Notes: generated by a model not told the origin, from the sequence alone. Shown: positions 23,395 through 36,128, counted from the first letter of the stretch. The stretch is 64,000 nucleotides of DNA from Populus alba (GCF_005239225.2 NC_133284.1:773770-837769), one strand, 5' to 3'. Translations and numbers: made by a program.

Positions 23395-24312
23395 CAGTTG
23401 GTCTAATTGTTCCAGGCGACCTGCCCGCTGGTGAAAATGGAAGCAAAGAATTTTGTGAGTGGTCTAATTGTTCCAGGCGACCTGCCCGCTGATGAAATGA
23501 TAAAATGTGAGGAGACTCGCAAGTGGTCTAATTGTTCCAGGCGACCTGCCCGATTGATAAAATGATAAAACGCGAGGAGACTCGCAAGTGGTCTAATTGT
23601 TCCAGGCGACCTGCCCGATTGATAAAATGCGATGAAAATCGCAAGTGGTCCAATTGTTCCAGGCGACCTGCCCGATGATAAAATGCGAAGAAAATCGCAA
23701 GTGGTCTAATTGTTCCAGGCGACCTGCCCGATTGATAAAATGCGAGAAAACTTGCAAGTGGTCTAATTGTTCCAGGCGACCTGCCCGATGATAAAATGAT
23801 AAAACGCGAGGAGACTCGCAAGTGGTCTAATTGTTCCAAGCGACCTGCCCGATTGATAAAATGCGATGAAAATCGCAAGTGGTCCAATTGTTCCAGGCGA
23901 CCTGCCCGATGATAAAATGCGAAGAAAATCGCAAGTGGTCTAATTGTTCCAGGCGACCTGCCCGATTGATAAAATGCGAGAAAACTCGCAAGTGGTCTAA
24001 TTGTTCCAGGCGACCTGCCCGATGATAAAATGCGAAGAAACTCGCAAGTGGTCTAATTGTTCCAGGCGACCTGCCCGATTGATAAAATGCAAGGAAACTC
24101 ACAAGTGGTCTAATTGTTCCAGGCGACCTGCCCGATAAAAAAAATGCGAGGAAACTCGCAAGTGGTCTAATTGTTCCAGGCGACCTGCCCGATTGATAAA
24201 ATGCGAGGAAACTCGCAAGTGGTCTAATTGTTCTAGGCGACCTGCCCGATTGATAAAATGCGATGAAAATCGCAAGTGGTCTAATTGTTCCAGGTGACCT
24301 GCCCGATGATGA
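23395..24312. repeat. Satellite array, type 1, about 16 units
   Basis: Units of 55-60 bases: GGTCTAATTGTTCCAGGCGA, then CCTGCCCGATTGATAAAATG, then a hairpin such as GCGAG-GAAA-CTCGC and AAGT. It lies between the polypurine tract of the TAT-like element and its antisense ORF, where Ogre-type elements are known to breed satellites. Confidence 0.95.
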
Positions 24313-24339
24313 GCTTCAGGGTTGATGAAAACGTCTAAA

Positions 24340-24601
24340 GGAAGTCATACCTGTATGGTTGAGATCTGATTTGTAAATCGATCTCAAAGATGATGTAAGC
24401 TTCTCACGAAAGTCTTATATGTACAGCTGGGATCTGATTTGCAAATCAATCTGAAAGACGACGCTCAAGAAAGACTTATATGTACAGTTGAGATCTGATT
24501 TGCAAATCAATCTCAAAGACGACGCTCAAGAAAGTCTTATATGTACAGCTAAGATCTGAGCTTCTATTCAAAATGATGGCAGGAGCAAATTCCCTATAAA
24601 T
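24340..24601 (+). promoter_or_regulatory. Promoter of the antisense ORF: repeated module plus TATA box
   Basis: Modules with spacing 61-69 bases carry GATCTGATTTGCAAATCAATCT. The core palindrome TGATTTGCAAATCA is at 24435-24448 and 24496-24509, with a variant at 24366-24379. TATAAAT is at 24595-24601, 82 bases before the ATG. The same arrangement is kept at 62800-63053. Promoter function is inferred from layout. Confidence 0.5.
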
Positions 24602-24682
24602 CACGCGGTATCGGAAAAAAGACATCATCAACTTCTCACATTTTCAATACTCTCAGAGTTCTCAACTTTTGAAGTTTTAACC

Positions 24683-25238
24683 ATGTCTTCCTCTTCTTCC
24701 AATGCTAATCCAAACCTTGCTCCTGCGGCAGAGCCTGTTGTTTGGCGTACTACTTTTGAAGTGAATGGTCGTCCAGTTACAATAGAGGATACTGTAATGG
24801 ACAATGAAGATATTGTTGTAGCCGTGGCTAGAGACATGATCCTTCCTCGTGATGAATTAATACTGTCAGCCAGGACCGATATTGAAGCAGTGAATCAGTC
24901 ACTTGCTTTCAGTATCAAAGCTACGTCGTCTTTGGTGAACGTTGCGGAGCGTCTTCATGCCAGGAGACTTGAGTTGAATACTCAAATTCCTGAGCTCCAT
25001 AATCAGATTGAGAATTTAAGGAAAAGGCTCCATGATGAGAGACGTTACAGAAACGACTTGGAGAGGAGAAACGAAGAACTCAATGCACGTGTTGACTTTT
25101 GGAGGGACTATGTTAACACACGACACCTCGCAGTTCGAGGAACAGATGGAACGCATAATTAACCAGTTTGAGGAATTTCGAGTAATGATGGATCATCAGC
25201 GAGCTGAAAATATCCCTAATCGTCCTCGCAGTGTTTAA
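24683..25238 (+). pseudogene. Antisense ORF of TAT-like element: coiled-coil protein
   Basis: It starts MSSSSSNANPNLAPAAEPVV. Residues 24-60 form a compact part with TTFEVNGRPVTIEDTVMDNE. From about residue 85 there is a long charged helix with heptad character (LHARRLELNTQIPELHNQIE, then LRKRLHDERRYRNDLERRNE). The frame closes at 25162, but an overlapping frame carries on the same style (FEEQMERIINQFEEFRVMMD) to a stop at 25238. A one-base indel near 25120 therefore probably split it. TAT-lineage elements often carry an extra ORF antisense in the 3' region. No function is known to me. A second copy starts at 63135. Confidence 0.65.
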
Positions 25239-25510
25239 CGTTTGTACTTGTAAACCATTATGCCCATGAATAAAAATCCATCTTTTTCGTCTTTATTCAT
25301 GAATTTTGCTTTTATGGAATTGCCATATTTGATATGATTTAAAAGAACTTCAATTCATCTGTGTCTTGTTGGATCCCGTGAGGAGTTTTGTTTCGAGAGA
25401 TATCTGCAAAACAAATATGCGATGCTTGTGAAGTGAGATGATATGCAATGCATCTTACCTGTTTTTGAAATATAGATCCCCGTTCATCTTGTTTGATCAT
25501 CTTGACTTTG
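25239..25510. other. Flank of the antisense ORF
   Basis: Non-coding, with AATAAA-like signals just after the ORF (25269). It is cut at 25511 by an LTR fragment. Confidence 0.5.
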
Positions 25511-26144
25511 CAGATCAAGATCATGCTCTTGCTTTCTCTCTTTGTATTGCTTATGTCTTGCTTTCATTAATATCAAGTTTATGCACTTCATTTCCTTTCC
25601 TTTACTTAGTTAACCTCTTTCTCATTTATGTTCTTATCTTGTTCATTTATGTTTCTTTCTTTCATTATGTTCAGCTAAGTTAATTATGTCAAGGTGAAAA
25701 GGGTACACTAATGGTGTAAGAATAAGTATAATATAAACTTAACATGGACCTTAACGTTGGATACTAACATGTTTTATATTTGTTATCTTGTTCACTTTTA
25801 ATACTTTGCTTGTTAAATGGTTAATCTAGATTTATGTTGTATAACACTTGGTACAACAAATACTTGGTACTTTCATAGCCCATACTGTATGGTATAACCG
25901 ACACCTGAGCTATGAAAGGAACTTGATTTGTTGTTAACATAAGTTATAATCAATGAATGCCTGCCAAACATTTACAAGTATTAGCTTTATCTCGAATAAG
26001 ATAACTAATGTAATCATGTTAACAATTTATAATTTGATTGGAACCTCTTTTATGTGTGGTTTCCAATTTGAGTAATAAGAGTTTATATTATACTTGTTGA
26101 AGTACCATTAGTGGATCCTCTAAACCTGGCCCGTTGCCGGGAGG
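25511..26144 (+). mobile_element. LTR fragment plus primer site of the LOG-bearing family
   Basis: It starts in the middle of the LTR at CAGATCAAGATCATGCTC and runs to the TGGATCCTCTAA region. It then jumps to a primer-binding-like site TGGCCCGTTGCCGGGAGG (26127-26144), close to the Athila-type TGGCGCCGTTGCCGGGGA, and a few bases of leader. The rest of the LTR is deleted. Confidence 0.75.
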
Positions 26145-27186
26145 TAAATTCTTGTATAAAATTTACGCGACACAAAAGCTTGATGTCTTCTCACCAAGTG
26201 CAGGAGTGTCGAAGTAATAAATAACCCGGCAAGACCGGGGCCGAACCACAAAGAGGTTAATTGTATAAATTATAAAATAACAAGACAACAAAAACAACAA
26301 CAACAATAACAATAACAACAATAACAACTCAGTACGTGGCGTTGTTACACCTGAGAATGATCCAAAAGATCGGTCACAGGTTTCCAGCCTATATACTAAG
26401 GTTTATGAAAAGATCAAGAGGATATATTACAGAATGTAAATAATAATAATAATAATAATAACAATAATAACAATAATAAAAAGCAGAAGATGAAGAAATT
26501 AATGAGAACTTTGAGATGAAAGATTAACGTAAGGATTAAACAATGAATAAAAACAAATGTCAAGGTTAGAGGATCCACTAATGGTACTTCAAACAAGTAA
26601 TAATATAAACTCTTATTACTCAATTGGAACACCACACATAAAGGAGGTTCCAATCAGATTATAAATTGTTAACGGATGATTACATTAGTTATCTTATTCG
26701 AATAAAAACTAATACTTGTAAATGTTGGCAGGCATTCATGATTTATAACTTATGTTAACAACAAAATCAAGTCCCTTTCATAGCTCAGGTGTCGGTTATA
26801 CCATACAGTATGGGCTATGAAAGTACCAAGTATTTGTTTGTACCAAGTGTTATACAACATAAATCTAGATTAAACCATTTAACAAGCAAAGTATTAAAAG
26901 TGAAACAAGATAAAAAATGATAAAACATTTAGTATCCAACGTTAAGGTCCATATTAAGTTTATATTATACTTATTCTTACACCATTAGTGTACCCTTTTC
27001 ACCTTGACATAATTAACTTAACTAAACATAATGAAAGAAAGAAACATAAATAAACAAGATAAGAACATAAATGAGAAAGAAAGTTAACTAAGTAAAAGAA
27101 AGGAAATGAAGTGCATAAAACTTGAATATTAATGAAAGCAAGACATAAGCAATACAAAGAGAGAAAGCAAGAGCATGATCTTGATC

Positions 27187-28273
27187 TTCGTAAACAAGAT
27201 ATTAATAAACCTTCTTTTTGTGTGCTCAATGAAAACATAGATGATGGGGCTTTTGTTGGAAGAAAACAAATATTATGTTCAAATGTTTAAGGTGAACTTC
27301 CTTGGGTTGAGATTTTTTTTCTTTTTTCTTCTTCTTTTCTCTTTTTATTTTCTTTTTATTTATATACACATACAACTTAAAACACAATGTATCTTTAACC
27401 CATGTAACGAGTTTTTAGGCTAATGACTCCCAGACCAGTTGGTCTTAGGGCATTAGGTGTTGAGACACCCCTACGAGCTTAACAACTCGGGTTGCAGATA
27501 CTGATACGTAGATAGTGCAATGTTTGATTCCCTTAAGCTTTTCTCCTTAACCCATGTAACAAGCTTTGGGCCAATAGCTCCCAAGTCAGTTGACTTTAGG
27601 GTATTAGGTGTTTAAAACACCCCTTCGGGCTTAATTGCTTAGGTTAGGGAGGCTACGAAACCAAACTTATCCACGTTTTTATTATCATCAATACTATTTT
27701 TTTTTTTTTTTTTTTTTCTTTGCAAAATTATATTACTATCCTTTTTCCCTTAGTTGTTACCTTCAACAAAAGAACATAATTAATGTAATAATCCAATGTG
27801 CAACCCACAATCATATGTTAAAGTGTGTGTGTGAAAATGAAGGTTTAATAATACTTGTTAAAGTGAGTATAGGAGCAGAATCAAGTGATAACAATGTGAG
27901 AGTTTGTAAACCTGAATATTTCAAGAAGTATTATGATAGACCTTGGTAATGAAACTTACTAAGATGCGTCTCTAGAGTCAATAAAATTGATTCCATACTC
28001 TGCCATCCTAATAACAATTTTGTCAAATGGTTTTAATAATAGCAAAAACAGTTAGCAAGTTAATATATATATATATTTTTTTTAAAACTACTACCCTCTC
28101 CCCCCAACCAAAACGAGACATTGTCCTCAATGTTCGAAGGTAGAAAGATAGAGTATAGAAGACATCACCTGAAACAGCGAACAATGACAAACCTGAAACA
28201 CACTTAAACAAACATAAGAAGTAAACAAAAACAAAATAATATGCTATTAATAAAACCAAAAAGACACAAGGTT
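27187..28273 (-). other. 3' spacer of copy B with two structured repeats
   Basis: Collinear with copy A from position 16462. Structured modules are at 27397-27493 and 27549-27645. Confidence 0.75.
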
Positions 28274-28930
28274 TCACAGATGAAGGCTCAAATCTAATCT
28301 AAGCTTTTTACGGCTTTCCTTAGTTGACCAATCTAGACGACTCATGCAGGGATCAATGACAGGGATGAAAGATTGTAGTTTGGTCAATCAATTGTTCAGC
28401 AGTAGCAGCAGAGATTAATGATTCGTCGTGCCGAAGATGTTTAGAAATTCCTGTTCCACAGCTTGATCAAGGAAAGACAGCAACTTATCATAAAATCCAT
28501 TAACATTTAACAAACCTATAGGTTTATGGTGAATGTGCAGTTGGGCCCAAGATGAAATATGAAAGATCTCTTCCAATGTGCCCAGACCACCTGGTAAGGC
28601 AATGAAGGCATCAACATGGTTAAACATGGTATTCAGTCGGTCAGACATTGTTGGGACCTGTAGTTCCTCTCCAATTGTTTTTCCAATTATGTCCCCAGTT
28701 GCTAAAGCTTTGGGGACAACCCCCAAAACTTGACTGCCTCCTAAAAATGCAGCCATTGACACACCTCCCATTAACCCAAGGCTGCCTCCCCCATACACTA
28801 AATGAATCTTTCTCTCAGCTAGTACCCGACCAAGATGATTTGCTGATTCTAAAAACTCTTTTTCTTTCCCAGAACTGGATCCACCGAAAACACAAATATT
28901 TCTTATATGATGACTTGAGGAACCTGCCAT
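28274..28930 (-). pseudogene. LOG: LOG cytokinin-activating enzyme, copy B (best preserved)
   Basis: The reading frame is open for 171 codons from MAGSSSHHIRNICVFGGSSS. Residues 46-55 are YGGGSLGLMG. M95-S-D-R98 corresponds to the family's M-x-x-R-K-x-x-M segment, with the Arg kept but Lys replaced by Leu. The signature PGGLGTLEE is complete (113-121), as is WAQLHIHHKPIGLLNVNGFY. One extra A near 28437 shifts the frame; beyond it the family C-terminus can be followed to 28274. All catalytic-signature residues are present, so the source gene was probably active. It is intron-less. The family forms homodimers and acts in the cytosol. Lysine decarboxylase is a common misannotation of this fold. 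Confidence 0.9.
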
Positions 28931-29180
28931 TTCTACACACTTCTATATTTGATGAATATATGGGATGAGTAGAAATGAAGGGAAGGAAGAGAAGAATTTT
29001 ATAGATGAAAAAAGTGAAAATGCAATCATACCACCTATATGTAGGCCAATTGTAGTCTCACAAACTCTCTCGCTTTATTAATTATTTATTTTGAAAAAAA
29101 GCATGTATGTACAGGTAGTTGTGATTGTGGCTCTACATCTTCCCTTGGTTTTACGTCCAAGAACGGCTTTAAACGCCCCT

Positions 29181-29737
29181 CTATGGGTCGGGGATAGGCT
29201 TCCCATCCAGTTTTCTTAAAAACTGGCAAACAGGGTCTTTTTTAGTCAGATTCCCAAGACTAAGTCGATCATGTTCTTTATGGAATTGTGGCCATAAATC
29301 ATGAATTACACGATGCACATCTCCACTAAGATGCGTCTCAAGGGTCAAACAAAAGATTAATCTAAGACCGCCTTACTCAGGCCATCCTTAATGAATTGTA
29401 TCTTATCTTCACGGTTTACAGATACCATTCCTAAAGAACGACATGTTGCATTACAAGTCCATCTGGCACATCTGTGACAGACTTCAGTCGTTTTTCACGA
29501 CGTTTCTTGCAAAAGTGCTTTTACTTGTTCCAGGCAATGTGTGAAATGAAAGAATTGGAGGACTCACCTGATTAATCGGACCTTTGCTTCAATTAGCCAA
29601 CGAATATCTTCAGGAATTCCATGATTCATTAACAACCGTAATCTTTCACACCTAGCAACGATAAAAAATTTTATTAATCGCATTTTGGAGGCAAAGCGGG
29701 AAAATACCTTTTCAACTTTTTCAAGAGTGGTGTCCAT
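29181..29737 (-). pseudogene. Basic cysteine-cluster ORF, copy B
   Basis: Homologous to the intact ORF at 18481-19029, starting at the same MDTTLEK. It keeps the four-Cys pattern CHRCARWTCNATC but is broken by several single-base indels. Confidence 0.8.
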
Positions 29738-29949
29738 TTTCAAAAGAGAATTGGAGAGAGATCAAAAGAAGGAGAAAGAGCTAAGAATTGTACAAATATA
29801 TACAAATATCAGTTATTTGGGAAACTGAAAGAACCGACTTTAAGTCACGGAGTACCGTTATCCGCACATTTGACCGGGGTGAAAGAGAGACTAGCAAAAC
29901 ATAGATACAACATAAACACAAAACAATGTGAGAAAAAGAATCAATCTTT

Positions 29950-31872
29950 ATATACAGGAGCTCCACTCAATTTAATAGAGTCATTTTTCAACCGAAAAAA
30001 TTATCAAAATAACTTCAACGATGCCCATTTACCTTGAAAACATTTGTCATTCGTTTGGATCCTCAATATCACAGGCCCCATATGGATACACATGTTTCAC
30101 AATGAAAAGGACCGCTCCATCTTGATCTTAATTTTCCAGGAAATAAATGGAGTCGAGAATTATAAAGCAAGACTTTTTCACCAATCATTGAATGTTTTTC
30201 TCAATATTTTCTTGTCATGAAAGTCTTTTGATTCTTGCTTTATGAATTTTTTGAATTGTCATATGCATCATTTCTTATTTCCTCAAGCTCATTTATTTGC
30301 AATTTTCGCAGCTGACTAGCATCATCAAGGTTTGAATTGAAAGCTTTAATAGCCCAATAAGCTTTATGTTCAATTTCCACAGGCAAGTGACAAGGTTTTC
30401 CAATAGACTAGTCTATAAGGTGACATACCTAATGATGTTTTATAAGCAGTTCGGTAAGCCCAAAGTGCATCATTAAGTCTTAAAGACCAGTCTTTCCTAT
30501 TAGGGTTCACTGTTTTCTCCAAGATCTGTTTGATCTCCCTATTAGCAAGCTCTACTTGTCCACTTGTCTGAGGGTGATAAGGGGTGGCAAACTTTATGTG
30601 TGATTCCATATTTCTTCATTAAAGACTCAAATGGCTTGTTGCAAAAGTGTGTTCCACCATCACTTATCATGGCTCGAGGATTCCAAAATCGACTTAAAAT
30701 GTTTTCTTTCAAAAACTTTATCACCGTTTTGTGATCATTGGTTCGACTTGGAAATTGCCTCTATCCATTTTGAAACATAATCTACTGCGACCAATATGTA
30801 CAAGAAACCAAAATGATGGAGGGAATGGACCCATGAAATCTATACCCCAACAGTCAAAGATTCTCAATGACAAGAATAGGATTTAAAGGCATCATGTGAC
30901 GTTTCGAAAATAGATCCCAACTTTGACAATTTTCACAAATCTTACAGAATGCATGTGAGTCTTTGAACATGGTGGGCCAATAGAATCCACTTTGTAAGAT
31001 TTTTGCAGTTGTCTTTCTTGATGAGAAATGACCCCCACATGCCTCAGAATGACAAAATTTAATGACACTACTTACCTCATTTTCAGGAATGCATCTTCGA
31101 AATATTTGATCAGGACAATATTTGAATAAATAAGGGTCATCCCAATAAAAGTTCTTTACTTCGTTCTTGAAGAACTTTCTTTGTCTTGGGTACTCCAATG
31201 AGCTGGCAATTGTCTGAAACAAGAAAATTAACAATATTAGCAAACCAAGGCATCGTAGAGACAAAAAAATAAGGATTCATCAGGAAAGTAGTCATCGATT
31301 GGTGTAATGTCAGATCTCGAATCGGTTGTCAATCTTGACAAATGATCCGCGACAACATTTTCAGTGCCTTTCTTGTCTTTGATTGTGATATCAAATTCTT
31401 GAAGTAACAAAAATCCACCGCACCAATCTAGCCTTAAAAATCTTTCTTAGAGAGAAGATATTTCAATGCTGCATGATCACTAAAAAACAATAACAGGTGA
31501 GCCAACAAATAAGATCTGAACTTGTCACATGCAAATACTACTGCAAGTAATTCTTTTTCAGTGGTAGTGTAATTCAGTTGAGCACTATTTAAAGTTTTAC
31601 TTGCCATAGTAAATCACATAAGGTTTCTTATCTTTCCTTGTCCAAGACAGCACCCACGGCATAATCACTAGCGTCACACATTATTTCAAAAGGTAATGAC
31701 CAATCAGGAGGTTGAATGACAGGAGCAGAAGTAAGCAAGTTTTTAAGTTTAACAAAGGCTTCCTCACAATGTTCAGTCCATTCAAAAATATTATCCTTTG
31801 TTAGAAGGTTACTCAAGGGCTTAGATATTACACTAAAATCTTTGATGAACCTTCTGTAAAAACCAGCATGTC
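29950..31872 (-). pseudogene. Copy B integrase and RNase H
   Basis: Sense fragments: an RNase H part near 31820-31340 (EHCEEAFVKLKNLLTSAPVI, then FEIMCDASDYAVGAVL). Next is the integrase zinc-binding part ([20 protein letters not shown], 31264-30854) and the core ([20 protein letters not shown], then [18 protein letters not shown]). Frames change often. It is the near-identical counterpart of 39500-41422. Confidence 0.85.
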
Positions 31873-33603
31873 TGATTAGTACTTAAAAGTGCATGTTTAT
31901 CAAGCTTTTATATCATCATTTTGCACTTGAAGTATCAATAACTCCTTAACTAAAGCATGTTTTATAATAACAAGTTTGATATTATAAGATACCTTAATTT
32001 ATGGTAAATTCTCATTTTAAATGCAGGACTATCACATAAATAAAAGGATTGATTGATGAGTTTAAGCATTGAAAGTTAAAGGACAAAGAGATGGCCAAAC
32101 TTAGAAAAGAGATGTCGGTGCAGTCCAAACCGGAACATTGCTCGGTAATTGGATCATATCTGGAGCTCTAGATTTCGGATTTAGGTCCACTTTATATGGA
32201 TGGAAAGGTAAGACAAAAGCCTACAACTTTCATGAGGAGCCCAAGATTTGAAAAGGTCGTTTTGAAGTCCAAATTGAAGGAACAACGAAGAAGTCCGAAG
32301 CTGTCCTGCAGCCCAAACACTATTTAGTGTTCAGCCCCATATCTTGAGTTCTAGAAGTCCAAATGTGACCTCATCTTTTTTTTGTTGTGAAAGCTGAGAC
32401 AATTTCCTAGAACATTCTTGAGGATTCTGGGCAAATTATGATGTTAGCAATGACGTCTTGATCAGACAAGAAATAAGGATTGTTATCTAGTCAAGATGTG
32501 GCCACCCACTCATCAATTAGTCAAACAAATCAATAGTTCCAAATTTTGGCCTATAAAAGGAGGCGGCACTTACCATGTATTGAGGCATCTTGGTTTCCAG
32601 ATCAAGATCATGCTATTGCTTTCTCTCTTTGTATTGCTTATGTTTTGCTTTCATTAATATCAAGTTTATGCACTTCATTTCCTTTCCTTTACTTAGTTAA
32701 CTTCTTTCTCATTTATGTTCTTATCTTGTTCATTTATGTTTCTTTCTTTCATTATGTTTAGCTAAGTTAATTATGTCAAGGTGAAAAGGGTACACTAATG
32801 GTGTAAGAATAAGAATAATATAAACTTACATGGACCTTAACGTTGGATACTAACATGTTTTATATTTGTTATCTTGTTCACTTTTAATACTTTGCTTGTT
32901 AAATGGTTAATCTAGATTTATGTTGTATAACACTTGGTACAACAAATACTTGGCACTTTCATAGCCCATACTGTATGGTATAACCGACACCTGAGCTATG
33001 AAAGGAACTTGATTTGTTGTTAACATAAGTTATAATCATGAATGCCTTGCCAACATTTACAAGTATTAGCTTTATTCGAATAAGATAACTAATGTAATCA
33101 TGTTAACAATTTATAATCTGATTGGAAAACCTCCTTTAATGTGTGGTTTCCTATTGAGTAATAAGAGTTTATACTATACTTGTTTGAAGTACCATTAGTG
33201 GATCCTCTAACCTTGACATTTGTTTTTATCGTTGTTTAATCCTTACATTAATCTTCCAACTCAAAGTTCTCATTAATTTCTTCATCTTATTCTATTGCTG
33301 CTACTACTACTATTATTATTTTTATTATTGTTGTTGTTGTTATTTACATTCTGTAATATATCCCTTTGATCTTTTCATAAACTCAGTATATAGGCTGGAA
33401 ACCTGTGACCCGATCTTTGGATCATTCTCAGGTGTAACAACGCCACGTACTGAGTATTATAATAATAACTATTGTTATTGTTGTATTGTTATTTATAATT
33501 TATACAATTAACCTCTCTGTGGTTCGACCCCGGTCTTGCCGGGTTATTTATTACTTCGACACTCCTGCACTTGGGAAAAGACATCAAGCTTTTGGTCGTG
33601 TCA
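31873..33603 (+). mobile_element. Solo LTR inside copy B
   Basis: A complete LTR, TGATTAGTACTT to GGTCGTGTCA, 1731 bases, in antisense to copy B. A perfect 5-bp duplication ATGTC flanks it (31868-31872, 33604-33608). Removing it joins the RT/RNase H linker cleanly, as in copy C near 39505. Promoter: TATAAAAG at 32552-32559. It carries the conserved CTTTCATAGC/GCTATGAAAG inverted repeat (32956-32965, 32995-33004). Confidence 0.95.
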
Positions 33604-33608
33604 ATGTC

Positions 33609-35880
33609 CTAAGAATGATCTAACATCTTTAACAGATTTTGGTGTTGGTAAGTTGGCAATTAACTCGATTTTAGATTTGTCAACCTCAATTCCTTTCGAT
33701 GAAACAATGTGACCAAGTACAATGCCGTTTGTTACCATAAAGTGACATTTTTCCCAATTCAGTACAAGATTCTTCTCTTCACACCTGCTCAAAACCTTTT
33801 CTAAGTTAGTCAAACAATCATCAAATGAATCACCAAAAACAGAAAAATCATCCATAAAAATTTCAAGAAAACGTTCAACCATATCACTGAATATGCTAAG
33901 CATGCATCTTTGAAACGTGGCTGGTGCATTACATAATCCAAAAGGCATCCTTCGATATGCAAAAGTACAAAATGGACATGTGAAAGTAGTCTTCTCTTGA
34001 TCTTCCAATGCAATTTTCAATTTGATTGTAACTTGAATAACCATCTAGGAAACAATAAAATTCATGACCTGCAACTCTTTCTAGGATTTGGTCCATGAAA
34101 GGTAAAGGGAAATGATCTTTTCTAGTCATTGAATTAAGTTTCCTATAGTCAATGCACATGCGCCAACCCGTAACAGTCCTAGTTGGAATTAACTCATTTT
34201 TCTCATTTGTTATCACAGTGACTCCAGAATCTTCTTTTTGGGTACAACTTGGGTAGGACTTACCCATTTGCTATCAGAAATAGGATAAATGATTCCATTA
34301 TCTAGAAGCTTAATGACTTCATTTTTTTCACTATTCTTTCATATTAGGATTAAGCCTTCGTTGCATTCTCTAGAGGGTTTAGCATTTTCCTCCAAATAAA
34401 TCCTGTGTGTGCAAATCAAAGGGCTAATTCCTTTTATGTCAGCTATGGTCCATCCTAATGCATTTTTTGTGCAATTTTCAGAGTCTGTAATAACTTACCT
34501 TCTTGATGCGCATTAAGTTTGGAAGAGATTATATTACCGGAAAAGTTTCATTTTCTCCCAAAAATGAGTATTTGAGATTAAATGGTACGGCTTCAATTCA
34601 GGTTTTGGTGGTTGAACACTTGAAGGTATGAGCTCAATTGATCGGGTGGCAATTCTTCAATTTATGGTTTCCAATTGCATGCCTTTGATTCCTGAAAGTA
34701 GACCATTTGCAAATCATCAGATTCATCAATCTCAGTTTCACTAGAAGTGGTTTGAAATTGATCATGAACTAATTTTTCAATAAAGTCCACTTCCTGTAAA
34801 TCATTATATCATCTCCAGGTTGCTTGTAAATGTTGAAAATATTCATCTCCAATGTCATGTTTCCAAATGATAGCTTCATCAGTCCATTCCTACAATTAAT
34901 CAATGCATTAGAGTGGCAAGAAATGGACGTCCTAAAATGACAGGAATTGAATTACATGCTTCAACAGGTTGCGTGTCCAAGACAACAAAATCCACAGGAT
35001 AAATGAATTTATCAACTTGTACCAACACATCTTCAATTATTCCTCTAGGCACTTTTTACAGATCTATCGGCGAGTAAAAGAGTTACAGAGGTTGGTTTTT
35101 AACTCACCTAGATTGAGACTCTGAAAAACTGAATATGGAAGTAAATTCACACTTAGCTCCAAGATCAAGTAAGGCTCTTTCAATTTTATGTTCTCCAATA
35201 AAGCAAGAAATTGTAGGACAACCAGGGTCTTTATATTTCAAAGCATTATTTCTGAAGAATGGCACTTACTTGTTCGGCTAAAAATGCTTTCTTTTTCACA
35301 TTCAATTTTCTCTTCACAGTGCACAGATCTTTCAAAATTTAGCATAGGAAGGAACCTGTTTAATAGCATCCAACAAAGGTATATTGATCCTTACCTGTTT
35401 GAAAATTTCAAAGATTTCAGAGTTGTGAACTAACTTTCCTTTGTTTGATCATTGCATGAGGAAATGGAAGTGCTGGCGGGGAATCAGCCTTTTCTTTGCA
35501 ATGTTCAGGTTCAACCCCTTCCTTACCCTCAGAGATAGACTCATACATCTTTCTCACAAGGTTCAAGAATAGGTTTTTCAATAACCTTACCACTACGAGA
35601 GAGTGATGACTTGATTTGACTTGATCCATGTGTTGGCTTCCAAAAACTACTTGCATTTGCATTGTATTGCCCCTTTGGATTTTGTTGTGGTTGAGAAGGC
35701 AACTTACCTTCTCTTTGGAAACTGAGAGCAAATGTTAATTTTGCAAGAGCATCTTTAAAATCGGTCATGCTTTGAGCAAGTTGAGTGTTGATTGTCTCCT
35801 GCTTTTCAATGAATGCATGCAATGTTTCCTTAAAATTTCTTCTAGGAGGTGGAGCATAAGGAGGTGCATATCCATGAGAA
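33609..35880 (-). pseudogene. Copy B reverse transcriptase, protease and gag C-terminus
   Basis: RT near 34270-33609: WRMCIDYRKLNSMTRKDHFP, FGLCNAPATFQRCM, and the catalytic FMDDFSVFGDS. The protease region near 35190-34890 carries the Athila-style [19 protein letters not shown] motif. The gag tail is at 35822-35417. Multiple frame changes; the N-terminal part of gag is missing. Confidence 0.85.
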
Positions 35881-36128
35881 TTGAAGAATTCTTGGTTTTC
35901 AGATCAAGATCATGCTCAAAGCAAAATTCTTGTATAAATTATAATATTTAATTTATTTTCTCTTTTCACTTTCATTTTATCTATTTTTGTTTCCTTGTTT
36001 TGTTTGTTTTCTTTTTCTTCTATTTTCTTTTCTTGCTTTTATTCTCTTCTTACACGTGCATGAGAGTTTGGTCACGTACATTAAGTGGTAGACTTTTGTA
36101 GGGTATCCTCATCATTTTCAGAAAAATT

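Larger units (their letters stand above)
26166..35880 (-). mobile_element. LOG-bearing Athila-like element, copy B
   Basis: The 3' LTR is partial (26169-27186; its sense 5' part, the polypurine tract and the start of the spacer are deleted). After it come spacer, LOG, cysteine-cluster ORF, integrase, RNase H, an inserted solo LTR (31873-33603), RT, protease and the gag C-terminal part, ending at 35880. The body has many one-base indels. Confidence 0.85.

Noticed and set aside
23528..24102. Repetitive minus-strand open frames across the satellite (also at 51184-51672 and 62606-62968)
   Set aside because: Proteins are only the satellite unit translated in whichever frame lacks stops; they shift frame from unit to unit.
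23400..24310. CRISPR-like regular repeat array
   Set aside because: Eukaryotic retroelement context; the intervals between conserved cores are themselves repeated, not unique spacers.
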